64,000 nt of DNA, from assembly GCA_016795505.1 (NCBI GenBank), contig JAEUHH010000034.1, positions 1 to 64,000 of the forward strand, read 5' to 3'. Positions 28,065 through 36,486 of this stretch are shown here, in pieces; the first letter of the stretch is position 1; each line of letters starts with the position of its first letter. A program made the position numbers and the translations under genes. The notes below the pieces were generated by a model. The model searched no databases and was not told where the DNA came from. It worked only from the letters and a program-made list of their open reading frames with translations. This DNA comes from Verrucomicrobiales bacterium. GTDB lineage: Bacteria; Verrucomicrobiota; Verrucomicrobiia; Verrucomicrobiales; DEV007.

Positions 28065-28667
28065 CTACTCGACCTTTTTCGTGCCCGGTCGCACCACCGG
28101 GATGGCGGCGAGCCAGTCGGGAACGGCGTCGGGGGGATAGACGGGAAATTGCACCTCCATGCAGCTCACCACGGGGTAGACGCCGACAGTGGTCTTGCCC
28201 GAGCGATTCACCACGACGAAGACACCGGCCACCTCGCCGCCCTGCGACTCGATGAAGTCGGTCAGTTCCAGCAACGTGCCGCCGGTGGTGATGACGTCCT
28301 CGACCAACAGCAGTCGCTCGCCGGGGCAAATCTCAAAGCCGCGCTTCAGTTCCAGTTGGTTGGTGGCCGCGTTGCGCTCGGCGTAGATGGTGCGGGCGTG
28401 GAGGGCCAGGCCGACCTGCTGGCCGACCGGCACGCCGCCCATGGCCGGACTCAGCACCACATCGATGCGGCCGAGGGCGCGCATCGCGTCCACGCGCTGT
28501 TCGATCATGCGCTGCAACTCCCAGGGATGCTGCACCAGCTTCCCTTTTTTCACGTAGTAGTTGGAGTGATTCCCGCTGGCGAGCAGGAAATGGCCTTCCT
28601 CCACCGCGCCGTAGTCTTTCAGCAGGGCGATGGTCTCATCCGAGGACGTCGGCAATTCGGTGCGCAT
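28065..28667 (-). CDS. pyrE: Orotate phosphoribosyltransferase
   Basis: Transfers PRPP to orotate to give OMP in de novo UMP synthesis. The 200-residue protein from the ATG at 28667 has the PRPP-binding loop LLLVEDVITTGGT (119-131) and an N-terminal segment HFLLASGNHSNYYVKKGKL with the usual OPRTase start. A longer in-frame start at 28730 would extend inside pyrF and is unlikely. The first 32 bp overlap the end of pyrF (28636-28667), so the two consecutive-step enzymes are translationally coupled. Confidence 0.94.
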   Translation of the reverse strand: MRTELPTSSDETIALLKDYGAVEEGHFLLASGNHSNYYVKKGKLVQHPWELQRMIEQRVDAMRALGRIDVVLSPAMGGVPVGQQVGLALHARTIYAERNAATNQLELKRGFEICPGERLLLVEDVITTGGTLLELTDFIESQGGEVAGVFVVVNRSGKTTVGVYPVVSCMEVQFPVYPPDAVPDWLAAIPVVRPGTKKVE

Positions 28668-29406
28668 ATTCTTGGGCTTTCTGGGCGAGTGATTTGTGGG
28701 GTTCGGCGTAGAGGAGACCGCGGGAGACATTGATCACCGAGGGCGCGGTCCGGTTTTGACCGGCCAGTGCCTCCAGATCGCCGCCCTGGGCGCCGAGGCC
28801 GGGGATCAGCAGCGGTACATCGGGGATCTTGGCCAGCACCTCGGCCGAGGCATTGGTCAAGCCGACCACCAGACCGATCTCGTCGGGCCGACGCGCGGCC
28901 ATGTCGCCGACCAGTTCGAAAACCGCGCGGCCATCCGCCAGCGGACGCGTCTCCAGATCGGCCGCTCCCGGATTCGACGTCACGCCGAGCAGATAGACGC
29001 CTTTTCCGGGATGACCGAGGAAGGGCTCGACCGAGTCGTAGCCCATGTAGGGGCTTAGCGTCACCGCATCGACATCCCACAGATCGAAATAGGCCCGCGC
29101 ATACTGGGCCTGGGTGGCATCGATGTCGCCGCGCTTCGCATCGAGGATGATCGGGACGCCCGTCCCGCGCATCCGGCCGATCAGATCCTCCAGCAATTGG
29201 TAGCCCGGCACGCCGAGGACCTCGAAATAGGCGATGTTCGGCTTGAAGGCTCCCGCGTGGGGGGCCGTCTCGTCGATCACGCGGGTGACAAAGTCCCGGA
29301 TCTCCGCCAATCCACCCGGATGGGCCTCGGGCCGCGGGTCGATCCCGACACAGAGGCGGGAGCCGGAGGCGGCGATGCGTTGGTGGAGTCTGTCGCGATA
29401 GGTCAT
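28636..29406 (-). CDS. pyrF: Orotidine 5'-phosphate decarboxylase (type 2)
   Basis: Decarboxylates OMP to UMP. The 256-residue TIM barrel has the type 2 signature DAKRGDIDATQAQYA with catalytic K91 and D94, an N-terminal VGIDPRPEAHP, and the phosphate-binding VPLLIPGLGAQGGD. The start is taken at 29406 (MTYRDRL); an upstream ATG at 29427 lies at the edge of a 22-bp repeat. It overlaps pyrE by 32 bp. The presumed leader contains locus D of the dispersed repeat, 15 bp upstream of the start. Confidence 0.95.
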   Translation of the reverse strand: MTYRDRLHQRIAASGSRLCVGIDPRPEAHPGGLAEIRDFVTRVIDETAPHAGAFKPNIAYFEVLGVPGYQLLEDLIGRMRGTGVPIILDAKRGDIDATQAQYARAYFDLWDVDAVTLSPYMGYDSVEPFLGHPGKGVYLLGVTSNPGAADLETRPLADGRAVFELVGDMAARRPDEIGLVVGLTNASAEVLAKIPDVPLLIPGLGAQGGDLEALAGQNRTAPSVINVSRGLLYAEPHKSLAQKAQEYAHRIADVLG

Positions 29407-29420
29407 GGGGCGGTGGCCAC

Positions 29421-29485
29421 GAATCAACAGGGTTCGGTCTCCGAGTCAACAGGGTTCGGTCTCCGAGTCAACCCGGTTGGATCGG
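29421..29485 (-). repeat. 22-bp-period dispersed repeat, locus D (variant, 3 units)
   Basis: Units at 29421, 29443 and 29465 step by exactly 22 bp. The first two read GA(A/G)TCAACAGGGTTC then GGTCTCC on plus. The third reverts towards the main family (GAGTCAACCCGGTTGGATCGG). The CAACAGGGT core is shared with loci B and C while the rest differs, so this is a subfamily. It lies between pyrF (start 29406) and the 29581 promoter. Confidence 0.88.
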
Positions 29486-29517
29486 AAAATGCCCGCGGCA
29501 TCGGCCGGACAGAGGCG

Positions 29518-29545
29518 TTGACATCGCTTGGCGGACCTTTAAAGT
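29518..29545 (+). promoter_or_regulatory. Putative promoter of the 29581 gene and tyrosine kinase
   Basis: TTGACA (29518-29523), 16-bp spacer, TAAAGT (29540-29545). This is the best sigma-70-like match seen in the window and sits 35 bp before the GTG start at 29581. Confidence 0.5.
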
Positions 29546-29580
29546 GAACCCCATTAAACCAACCTTGGAGAGCCGCCGCG

Positions 29581-29868
29581 GTGAGAGAGATAGTCTTCCG
29601 ATTCCTGACCTTCGATGCCCTGAATGACCACATCATGGTCCACGTGGGGCTCTTCGTGACGTGGCTCATTCTCCTCGTTGCTGCCGTCATGAGCCTGCGG
29701 CAGCAGTCCATCTCGCTGACGGCGAAATGGTTCTGGTTCGGGCTGATCCTGTGCGTGCCGATCCTGGGGCTGGCGGCCTACACGATGCGCTGCCTTTTCA
29801 CGGCTGACTTTGGTTTTCTCAAGTTTCTCCTCGGCCCCTCGAAAAGCGCCAAGTCCGTGCAGGGCTGA
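29581..29868 (+). CDS. Small two-helix membrane protein
   Basis: A 95-residue protein with two hydrophobic segments (VGLFVTWLILLVAAVMSL and FWFGLILCVPILGLAAYTM). The second segment (WFGLILCVPILGLAAY) resembles PLDc_N-type membrane helices, but no catalytic motif is present. The start is GTG at 29581, preceded at 10-13 bp by GGAG. It lies 99 bp upstream of the tyrosine autokinase on the same strand and downstream of a good promoter, so it may be an accessory of the polysaccharide-export system. That role is inference from position. Confidence 0.65.
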   Translation: MREIVFRFLTFDALNDHIMVHVGLFVTWLILLVAAVMSLRQQSISLTAKWFWFGLILCVPILGLAAYTMRCLFTADFGFLKFLLGPSKSAKSVQG

Positions 29869-29967
29869 TGAGTCGCCGCCTGTCCGGGCGAGGACCCACA
29901 GCTTGACCGACCGGCCACACCGCCATCAAAGGCCGGCTGACCATTCGATTTTTTCCCACCTTCCACC

Positions 29968-32325
29968 ATGGAAACCCAGACGCCCACCAAGCCCAAGTTC
30001 GATCCGGTGAGACTCATCACCCAGGCCCTCAGCCTGGTGAAACACAGCCGGCTGATGGTGCTGATGCTGCCGCTCGGCATCATGGCCGGCGTCTGCTACT
30101 ACGTTTACAGCAAGCCGCTCTACATGGCCAAGTCGCTGGTCTACATCCGAGCCTACGGAGCCACCGTGCGCGACAACCGGGTCGATGAGCTGCGCGGATC
30201 CGGCTCGGTGCTGAACCGCTTTTTCCTCACCAACCTCACCTCCGGCCGCATGCAGTTGCTGGCCGCCCAAAAGATGGGCCTGCTCGGACCCCGCGCCACC
30301 GCCGAGGACGTGCTGAAGCACGTGCCCACCGTCAGACGCGAGTTGGTCGATACCAACCACGTCAATCTCGTCGTCTTCGCCTACGACAAGGAGGTCGTGA
30401 AAAAATTCGCCGAGGTGCTGGTCGAGGAATACAAGCGATCCCAGGAGGAAACCTGGGCCAACTATCGCGAGGAAGCCCTGGCCCGCTATGCCGAGGAGAT
30501 GGAGCGCCTCACCCAAAAAATCGCCGAAGGCCACAACGAGATCCTCGGCAAGGAAAAGAGCGAGAACCTCACCGAGGCCGCCATTGCCCAAAAGGCCCTC
30601 ATGGAAGTGCCGTTGGAGCTGAACCGCGTGCGGATGCGCCTGAAAAATTTCGACACCAATTACCGCGAAGACCTCGCCCGCATCGATGCCGCGCTGGTCC
30701 AGTCGGCCGACCGCCCCGACTTCGAGTCCGTCGTCCAGATGCTCTCGCTGTTGTCCGCCTTCAACAAGGAAACCGTCGTCGACGTCGGCACTGTCGTCCG
30801 CACTCCCGGCCTCGGCGGACGCGCCCCGGTCAATGCCGCCGCGCCCAAGCTGGAGAACGAGATCACCGTCGTCCAGCCCGACATGGTCGAGGAAGTCGAG
30901 GAATGGCGGAAACTGGACAAACTGCGCCGCGAACTGGTCCAGGAGCAGGCTGAGAAAGCCCAGACCTTCCTGCCCGACCACGCCGTGATGCGCGAGATCG
31001 CCGCCAAGCTGGTCGAGGCCGAGCGCCAGTTGATCGTCGAGATGCAGACCGCCCGCCAGCGCTTTGACATCGAGCTGGCCGCCCTGCAGGAAAAGGAGAA
31101 ATCCTTAGAGGCGCGCATGCCCGAGTTTTACGACGAACTGGCGAAGTACGACAAAAACGTCTACGACCTCGACGTGCTGCGCGACGGGCAGGCCATGTTC
31201 GAAACCGCCCGGAAAAATCTGACCGACCGCCTGTCCGCCATCATGTTCAACGAAGAGCGCGACTGGGCCGACGTGCAGTTCCGCGGCCACATCTTCCTCC
31301 GCGACGACGAGCCCGTCTCGCCGAACAAGTTCAAGCTCGCCATGATCAGCGCCCTCATCGCCCTGGCTGGCGCGTTCGGGATGCCGATCCTGCTCAACAT
31401 GATGAACACCTCGGTGGCCACCATCCAGGACCTGGAGGACTACACCGGCCTCACCGGCATCGGCATGGTGCCCATGGCCCGCAAAGAACTCCTCGAGGAT
31501 GTCCACCGCTCCCCGGCACAGGGCGCCACGGTGCCGAACTTCCTGCTCGAGACCATCCGCGTCATCCGAAGCAACATCATCCTCCGGCCCAACCGCCACC
31601 ACCAGTGCCAGGTCATCATGGTCACCAGCGCCCGGCCGCAGGAGGGCAAGACCTCCCAGGCGTCGAACCTCGCATGGGCCTTCCGGTCGATGGGGGACAA
31701 GACTCTGCTGCTCGATTGCGACTTGCGCCGCGGCCGCGTCCATGGCTTCACCGCCGTCAGCAACGAGCTTGGCATGACCCACCTGCTGCTCGGCGATTGC
31801 ACTCCCGAGCAGGCCATCCAGACCGTGGGACACCGGTCCTCCGCCTTTGACATCATCCCCCGCGGCCCGGTCATCGCCGGCACCACCGAGATTTTGTGCC
31901 AGAAGCGCTTCGAGGATCTCATCAACCTCTTCCGCCAGCACTACGACCGCATCGTGGTCGATACCCCGCCGGTGCTGGGACTCAGCGAGACCAGCTCCCT
32001 GCAGCGCGTCTGCGACGGCGTCGTGCTCGTCGTGAAGGCCGAGGCCACCTCGAAAAAGGATGTCGGCGACGCCGTCACCATTTTGCGCAAAGCCGGCGCC
32101 CACTTCTTCGGCTTCGTGCTGAATGCCGTCGACCTCAGCAAGGCGAGCAACTACTACAACTACTACTACTACTCCGCCGCCTACTACGATGACTTCGACG
32201 ACGAAGCCGCGGGCGGCGGCGATGGAGATGGCTCGGCTGCTCCCGATCGGGCCCGGCCCGGCCGCCAGCCGATCGGGCTGCCCGGCGCGCCGGAGATGGG
32301 CCGCCGCCACACCCCGGCGGTCTGA
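29968..32325 (+). CDS. Wzc-like polysaccharide biosynthesis tyrosine autokinase
   Basis: A 785-residue bacterial tyrosine kinase controlling export and chain length of capsule or exopolysaccharide. A Wzz domain with a first membrane helix near residues 29-51 leads to long coiled-coil segments (about 130-430) and a second helix at about 455-478. The cytoplasmic kinase has Walker A SARPQEGKTS (about 552-561), Walker A' LLLDCDLRRGR and Walker B IVVDTPPV (about 663-670). A Tyr-rich autophosphorylation tail, NYYNYYYYSAAYYDD, is at about 727-742, followed by an Asp/Gly-rich end. No glycosyltransferase or Wza gene is nearby, so partners are elsewhere. Confidence 0.93.
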   Translation: METQTPTKPKFDPVRLITQALSLVKHSRLMVLMLPLGIMAGVCYYVYSKPLYMAKSLVYIRAYGATVRDNRVDELRGSGSVLNRFFLTNLTSGRMQLLAAQKMGLLGPRATAEDVLKHVPTVRRELVDTNHVNLVVFAYDKEVVKKFAEVLVEEYKRSQEETWANYREEALARYAEEMERLTQKIAEGHNEILGKEKSENLTEAAIAQKALMEVPLELNRVRMRLKNFDTNYREDLARIDAALVQSADRPDFESVVQMLSLLSAFNKETVVDVGTVVRTPGLGGRAPVNAAAPKLENEITVVQPDMVEEVEEWRKLDKLRRELVQEQAEKAQTFLPDHAVMREIAAKLVEAERQLIVEMQTARQRFDIELAALQEKEKSLEARMPEFYDELAKYDKNVYDLDVLRDGQAMFETARKNLTDRLSAIMFNEERDWADVQFRGHIFLRDDEPVSPNKFKLAMISALIALAGAFGMPILLNMMNTSVATIQDLEDYTGLTGIGMVPMARKELLEDVHRSPAQGATVPNFLLETIRVIRSNIILRPNRHHQCQVIMVTSARPQEGKTSQASNLAWAFRSMGDKTLLLDCDLRRGRVHGFTAVSNELGMTHLLLGDCTPEQAIQTVGHRSSAFDIIPRGPVIAGTTEILCQKRFEDLINLFRQHYDRIVVDTPPVLGLSETSSLQRVCDGVVLVVKAEATSKKDVGDAVTILRKAGAHFFGFVLNAVDLSKASNYYNYYYYSAAYYDDFDDEAAGGGDGDGSAAPDRARPGRQPIGLPGAPEMGRRHTPAV

Positions 32326-32395
32326 GGCGCGATCCCATCCCCGGTGTGACGTGATCTGACCTGCGCTGCGCCGCGGCCGTGGCGGGATTCCGCGC

Positions 32396-32424
32396 TTGCA
32401 GAGGCGGCAGGGAGTGGCCAAAAT
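32396..32424 (+). promoter_or_regulatory. Putative promoter of the GDSL esterase
   Basis: TTGCAG (32396-32401), 17-bp spacer, CAAAAT (32419-32424), 24 bp before the ATG at 32449. Confidence 0.4.
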
Positions 32425-32448
32425 GGCCTCTTTCCACAGCGAATCCAC

Positions 32449-33201
32449 ATGAAAATCTCCCTCCCGCTCTCTGTCATCCTCCTCGCCGGTTGCCTGTCCG
32501 TCGGACAGTCCCAGACCCCTGCGCCGAGTCTCGCCACCACCCCCGTGCTGCACCCCGGCACCGAGAAAAAGCACGAGTCCTTCAACGCGATCTCGAAACA
32601 AGGCACTGCCGAACTCGTCTTCCTCGGCGATTCCATCACCGCCGGCTGGGCCGGAGCGGGCAAGGACGTGTGGGCCCAGACCTGGGAGCCCCTCAAGGCG
32701 GCGAACTTCGGCATCGGCGGCGATCGCACCGAGCACATCCTCTGGCGCCTCCAGCATGGCAACTACGACGGGCTCAAGGCCAAGTTGACCGTGCTCATGA
32801 TCGGCACCAACAACACCGGCCATCAGGGCCGCCCCATGGCCGAGCACGGTGGCGCAGTATACACCAGCAGCCCCGAGCAGACCGCCGCCGGCGTCGCCGA
32901 GATCCTGAAGCTCCTCCGGGAAAAGCAGCCCCAGATGCAGGTGTTGCTGCTGGCCATCTTCCCCCGTGGCGCGACTCCCGACGACAAGATGCGGCAGCAG
33001 AACGAGGCCACCAACCAGCTCATCGCCCGCCTGGCTGATGGCAAGACCGTCCATTTCCTCGACATCGGCGCCACCTTCCTCGGCCCCGACGGCTCCCTGT
33101 CGAAAGAGATCATGCCCGACCTGCTCCACCTCAGCCCGGCCGGCTATCAAAAGTGGGCCGACGCCATCGCGCCCAAGGTCAAAGAGTTGCTCGCGAAGTG
33201 A
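32449..33201 (+). CDS. GDSL/SGNH-family esterase, exported (probable lipoprotein)
   Basis: A 250-residue SGNH hydrolase. The signal sequence ends LLAGC, a lipobox-like site. Block I is FLGDSITAGW (nucleophile Ser), block II is FGIGGDRTEH (Gly), block III is LMIGTNN (Asn), and block V is MPDLLHLSPAGY (Asp/His). It resembles platelet-activating-factor acetylhydrolase-like and carbohydrate-esterase members, which remove acyl groups from glycans or lipids. It is close to the tyrosine kinase but has its own promoter-like sequence. Confidence 0.92.
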   Translation: MKISLPLSVILLAGCLSVGQSQTPAPSLATTPVLHPGTEKKHESFNAISKQGTAELVFLGDSITAGWAGAGKDVWAQTWEPLKAANFGIGGDRTEHILWRLQHGNYDGLKAKLTVLMIGTNNTGHQGRPMAEHGGAVYTSSPEQTAAGVAEILKLLREKQPQMQVLLLAIFPRGATPDDKMRQQNEATNQLIARLADGKTVHFLDIGATFLGPDGSLSKEIMPDLLHLSPAGYQKWADAIAPKVKELLAK

Positions 33202-33737
33202 CCTTTGATTGGTTCCGGGTTTGAAGGCTCGGACTGCGGATTCCCGCCGTCAGGCAGCAATAAAGTCTCACGCAGAGGCTCGGAGCCTGGGGCAAAGGAG
33301 TGAGGACAAGGGAACGGGTGGCAAAGGAAAGAGTGGCAAAAGGGATGAGAGAATGGCCCCAACGGGGCCACGCATACCAGCCCAGAGCAACGCTCTGGGT
33401 GGGATAAACGGGATCAGGCCCGCGTTCTGAAGGAACGCCGCATTCTCGACGATTCGCGCCCCATCGACCGGCCGATGCGGCGTTCCTTCAGAACGCATTG
33501 GTCACGTTGTTCCCGTTTTCCCAGGGTTGCACCCTGGGCTGGGATGCGATGCCCCGTTGGGGCAGGCGGGAGCGGTTGGTGGCCGCGGCTTCGTTGGGGC
33601 AAACGGGCTCTTGGTTTTGAGCCTTTCCGAATTCGATATTGGAAATTGTTTCGGATTTAGAGCTTAGGATTTCGGATTTCCGCCGCAGGCGGCTTTGGTG
33701 GGAGGAATACCGGGACGGGGATGGATGGTGCCGCCGA
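33202..33737. other. Gene-free 536 bp composed of dispersed-repeat debris
   Basis: No supported gene. From left to right it holds a CTCACGCAGAGGC-type fragment near 33269, a large inverted pair at 33356-33564, and a lower-GC stretch at about 33630-33700 containing TTCGGATTTAGAGC then TTAGGATTTCGG. Short open frames here translate the repeats and are not convincing. Confidence 0.7.
33356..33564. repeat. Inverted pair of about 90-bp repeat arms
   Basis: The left arm starts CCCCAACGGGGCC at 33357 and runs through GCGTTCTGAAGGAACGCCGC. The right arm is its diverged reverse complement (GCGGCGTTCCTTCAGAACGC ... GCCCCGTTGGGGC), ending at 33564. Arms match over the outer palindrome, the CCAGCCCAG block and the inner GTTCTGAAGGAACG block, but differ between. 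A centre of about 30 bp separates them. It looks like two head-to-head copies of a REP/MITE-like sequence with no transposase. Confidence 0.8.
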
Positions 33738-36281
33738 TCACTTCTCGCCGAGCTGCTTTTTCACGGCATCCACGGTCAGGCCGCCGACGGGGAGGTCGTA
33801 GCCGAGGGTGTCTCCGTTCGGCTGGAAGCCGCCGCCATCGACATCGATGAAGATCGGATTGTTGTAGGCGATGGGCTTGAGAGGCGACTGGCCGCTGCTG
33901 CCAAAGCCGGTCTTCAGCGAGAGGCTCTCACCCTGGCCGATGGCGACGACGATGAGGTGGGCATCCTGCTGGAGGCTGAGCTTGAGCGTCTGGTCGAATT
34001 TCACCACGCCATCCTGGAACATCTCGGGATTTTTCTCACGGGTGTAGTTGTACTCGGGCGCCTGGCGACCGTTGACGAGCACCTGGACGCGGTCGATATC
34101 GAGCCAGTCGGTGCACTGGACGCGGACTTTCAAGGCGACTTCTCCGCTGACGCGGTCGAGTCCGCCGGCGTGGATGCCGGCACCGGTAGTGACTTCGAGG
34201 TAGGGGCCGGTGCTGAGGATCATGCGGCCGGCCTTGCTGTTCCGGCTCAGCTCGCGCCAGTCGATCTTTTCCGGTTCGTCGGTGCTGCTCTGCACATAGG
34301 TCCGCCAGCCGCCGACGCCGTTGCCGTGGACGTGATGGGCATCGGAGACGGCGATGGCGCGCGGGCTGAGGCCCTGATTGAGCAACTGGAGCCAGATAAA
34401 CTCCCGGATGGGTGAGACGACGCGGGCGAGACCGCCGCCGCGCGGGGCGGTGAGCCGGTAGGGGGCGTCGGCGAGGATGTCGCTGGTGCTGTAGTTCTGC
34501 GACTCGAGTCCGTCGATGAGTCCGCCGAAATAGGCGAAGCCGCCGTCGGCGCGGCCGTCTTTGTCGCGATCGATGAAGTTTTCGATCATGTCGGGGTGAT
34601 TGACATGGATCCAGCGGTCCGGCTCGGCGCCCTGCCAGTCGCGCAGGGTGATGGCATTGAGGCGCGGGTCTTTTTTCCACACCGGGGCGCCGCCATCCTG
34701 GCGCGAGGGCTCGGGCTGGAGGGGGAAGGAATTGAAGTGGGCGCCGGAGCCGGTGAGTTCCATGCCGGGGATGGTCTTCAGGTAGGGCGTCAAGCCGAGG
34801 CGCTCGATGTGGGGCAGCCAGTCGTAGAGGCGGTTGTGCTCGGTGGTGGGGGCGAACTCGACGTGCTCGGCGGCGAGATTGATGAGCCGGTCGTCGGTGC
34901 CGCAGGTGTTGTCTCCGCTGGGGGTGGAGTGGCTGTGATAGTCGACGGCGACCCAGCCGGGGGTCTGGACGAGGCGTTTCAGGGTGGTTTTGACGGTGTG
35001 GGTCTGGCCGGCGGCGAGGGTGATCTCTTCCCGGTAGTGGCTGTGCTCGGGTCCGCGGGTGACGATGACTTCGTAGCTGCCCGGGGGCAGGGCGACGCGG
35101 AAGGCGCCGGTCTCGGAGAGATACTGGTCGACGCAGCCGCGGGCGCGGTCGGTGGGGCCGAGATTCACTTTGGGGGTGTCGCCGAGGGCATTGAACTGGG
35201 CCTTGCACGGGATGGAGCGGCCCTGATCGTCGGTGATGGCAAAGGCGACGCCGGACTCGGCTCCGAGGGCATAGTCCTTTGCCACGTTCGCGCCGGCGGC
35301 GATCTCGACGCGGTCCTCGATCCAAGTGCGGCCGATGTCCTCCACCGACAGGAGGTAGGTGCCGGCGGGGACGGCGAGGGTGATCTGGCCGGAGTCATCG
35401 GGGTAGGCGGGGACGATGCGGTCGGGTGCGGTGCCGATGACGACGCGGCCATCGGTGATGGCGGCTCCGGATTTTTCGTCTTTCATCGTCACCGTGAGGG
35501 TGCCGGTCGCGGCGGCATTCCGGCGCGTCTCGACGAGCCCGACTGCGGCGGCGGGCGAGGTGGCGACGGCGAGGAAGCGGGCGACGGTGATCGATTCGCC
35601 GGGGGCGAGGGTGTGATCGTTGGCTTTCGGCAGTTCGGCACCGCCTTCGGCGACCCAGGCGTGGGCATAGCCGCAGCGGTCGGCCGGGTCGACGGCGTCG
35701 GCCCAGTTGATCCCGTTGACGACGCCCTTGCTGCGCATCTGGGTGGTGCTGTCGGTGAGGGTGACTTTTTTCGGCTCGGTGCCTTCGTTGGCCAGGGTGG
35801 TGACGATGAGCAGGCCGTCCCAGCCGTCTTTGAGCCGGTATTCATGGCGGCGGGACAGGCCGCCGGCTTTGGCGGCGGAGACGAAGGTCTCGATGACCGC
35901 CTCGCCGTCTTTGCCGTCCTTCACGATGCGGACGTAGTTGACCGCGCCGCGCTGACCGCTGGGGGAAAAGATGGTGATCTGGTCGTTGTTCCGATCCAAC
36001 AGGGTCAGATCGTAGAGGCAACCGGGTGTGATCCCGTCGTCGCCGTAGAAGGTGCTCATGTTGGCGCGGCGCAGGGGCAGGTTGCCGGAAATGACGGCGG
36101 AGACCCGGTCGTTCCGGATCACGAAATCTCCGACGATGGAGTCGGCTTCCTTTCCTCCGGGGCGTTCGGCGGTGAAATTCGACTCGCCCAACTCGAAGGC
36201 TTCGACGGCGCGGGCGTCGGGTGCCGGGAGGGCGGAAAGCGACAGGGCGATGAGCAGCGGGCTCCAGAGGTGGCGGGACAT
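33738..36281 (-). CDS. Exported CehA/McbA-type PHP-domain metallohydrolase
   Basis: From the ATG at 36281 it has 847 residues with a signal peptide (MSRHLWSPLLIALSLSALPA). The N-terminal part is beta-rich (FELGESNFTAERPGG, GCLYDLTLLDRNNDQITIF), followed by carboxypeptidase-regulatory-like beta domains (VPAGTYLLSVEDIG, ALPPGSYEVIVTRG). The PHP domain starts with WVAVDYHSHSTPSGDN and includes FAPTTEHNR, HVNHPDMIENF and SDAHHVHGN, matching the metal-ligand pattern of CehA-like hydrolases. Substrates in this family are phosphate or carbamate esters; the natural one here is unknown. Part of the N-terminal domain (36001-36035) is made of the 22-bp dispersed repeat. It is divergent from the PSD1 gene. 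Confidence 0.87.
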   Translation of the reverse strand: MSRHLWSPLLIALSLSALPAPDARAVEAFELGESNFTAERPGGKEADSIVGDFVIRNDRVSAVISGNLPLRRANMSTFYGDDGITPGCLYDLTLLDRNNDQITIFSPSGQRGAVNYVRIVKDGKDGEAVIETFVSAAKAGGLSRRHEYRLKDGWDGLLIVTTLANEGTEPKKVTLTDSTTQMRSKGVVNGINWADAVDPADRCGYAHAWVAEGGAELPKANDHTLAPGESITVARFLAVATSPAAAVGLVETRRNAAATGTLTVTMKDEKSGAAITDGRVVIGTAPDRIVPAYPDDSGQITLAVPAGTYLLSVEDIGRTWIEDRVEIAAGANVAKDYALGAESGVAFAITDDQGRSIPCKAQFNALGDTPKVNLGPTDRARGCVDQYLSETGAFRVALPPGSYEVIVTRGPEHSHYREEITLAAGQTHTVKTTLKRLVQTPGWVAVDYHSHSTPSGDNTCGTDDRLINLAAEHVEFAPTTEHNRLYDWLPHIERLGLTPYLKTIPGMELTGSGAHFNSFPLQPEPSRQDGGAPVWKKDPRLNAITLRDWQGAEPDRWIHVNHPDMIENFIDRDKDGRADGGFAYFGGLIDGLESQNYSTSDILADAPYRLTAPRGGGLARVVSPIREFIWLQLLNQGLSPRAIAVSDAHHVHGNGVGGWRTYVQSSTDEPEKIDWRELSRNSKAGRMILSTGPYLEVTTGAGIHAGGLDRVSGEVALKVRVQCTDWLDIDRVQVLVNGRQAPEYNYTREKNPEMFQDGVVKFDQTLKLSLQQDAHLIVVAIGQGESLSLKTGFGSSGQSPLKPIAYNNPIFIDVDGGGFQPNGDTLGYDLPVGGLTVDAVKKQLGEK
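35996..36035 (-). repeat. 22-bp-period dispersed repeat, locus E (in CehA-like gene)
   Basis: Units start at 35996 and 36018. On plus they read CCAACAGGGT + CAGATCGTAGAG, then GCAACCGGGTGTGATCCC. They are in frame and encode TPGCLYDLTLLDR on minus. Read on minus they align closely with locus G inside the amidohydrolase. Confidence 0.75.
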
Positions 36282-36486
36282 GACAGGGTGGGGTGGTGGG
36301 TTGCGGAAAAGCCCATGGTTCCGGCTTTCTGGCGATCCGGCAATCGCGTGATCCCGTCCGACGGAGTCTTTCTGGCGCATTCTCGCCGTAAGAAAGGGGA
36401 GAGGTTGGGCCATCTTATCCCGTGACGGCAGCACCTCCGGCAACCCCGGGTGGCGCGGGCCCTGTAGATGAGCGAACTTAGCTTCC

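Noticed and set aside
33225-33660. Short open frames in the repeat-rich gap
   Set aside because: They translate the inverted repeat in both directions, lack ribosome-binding sites and resemble repeat-derived spurious proteins.
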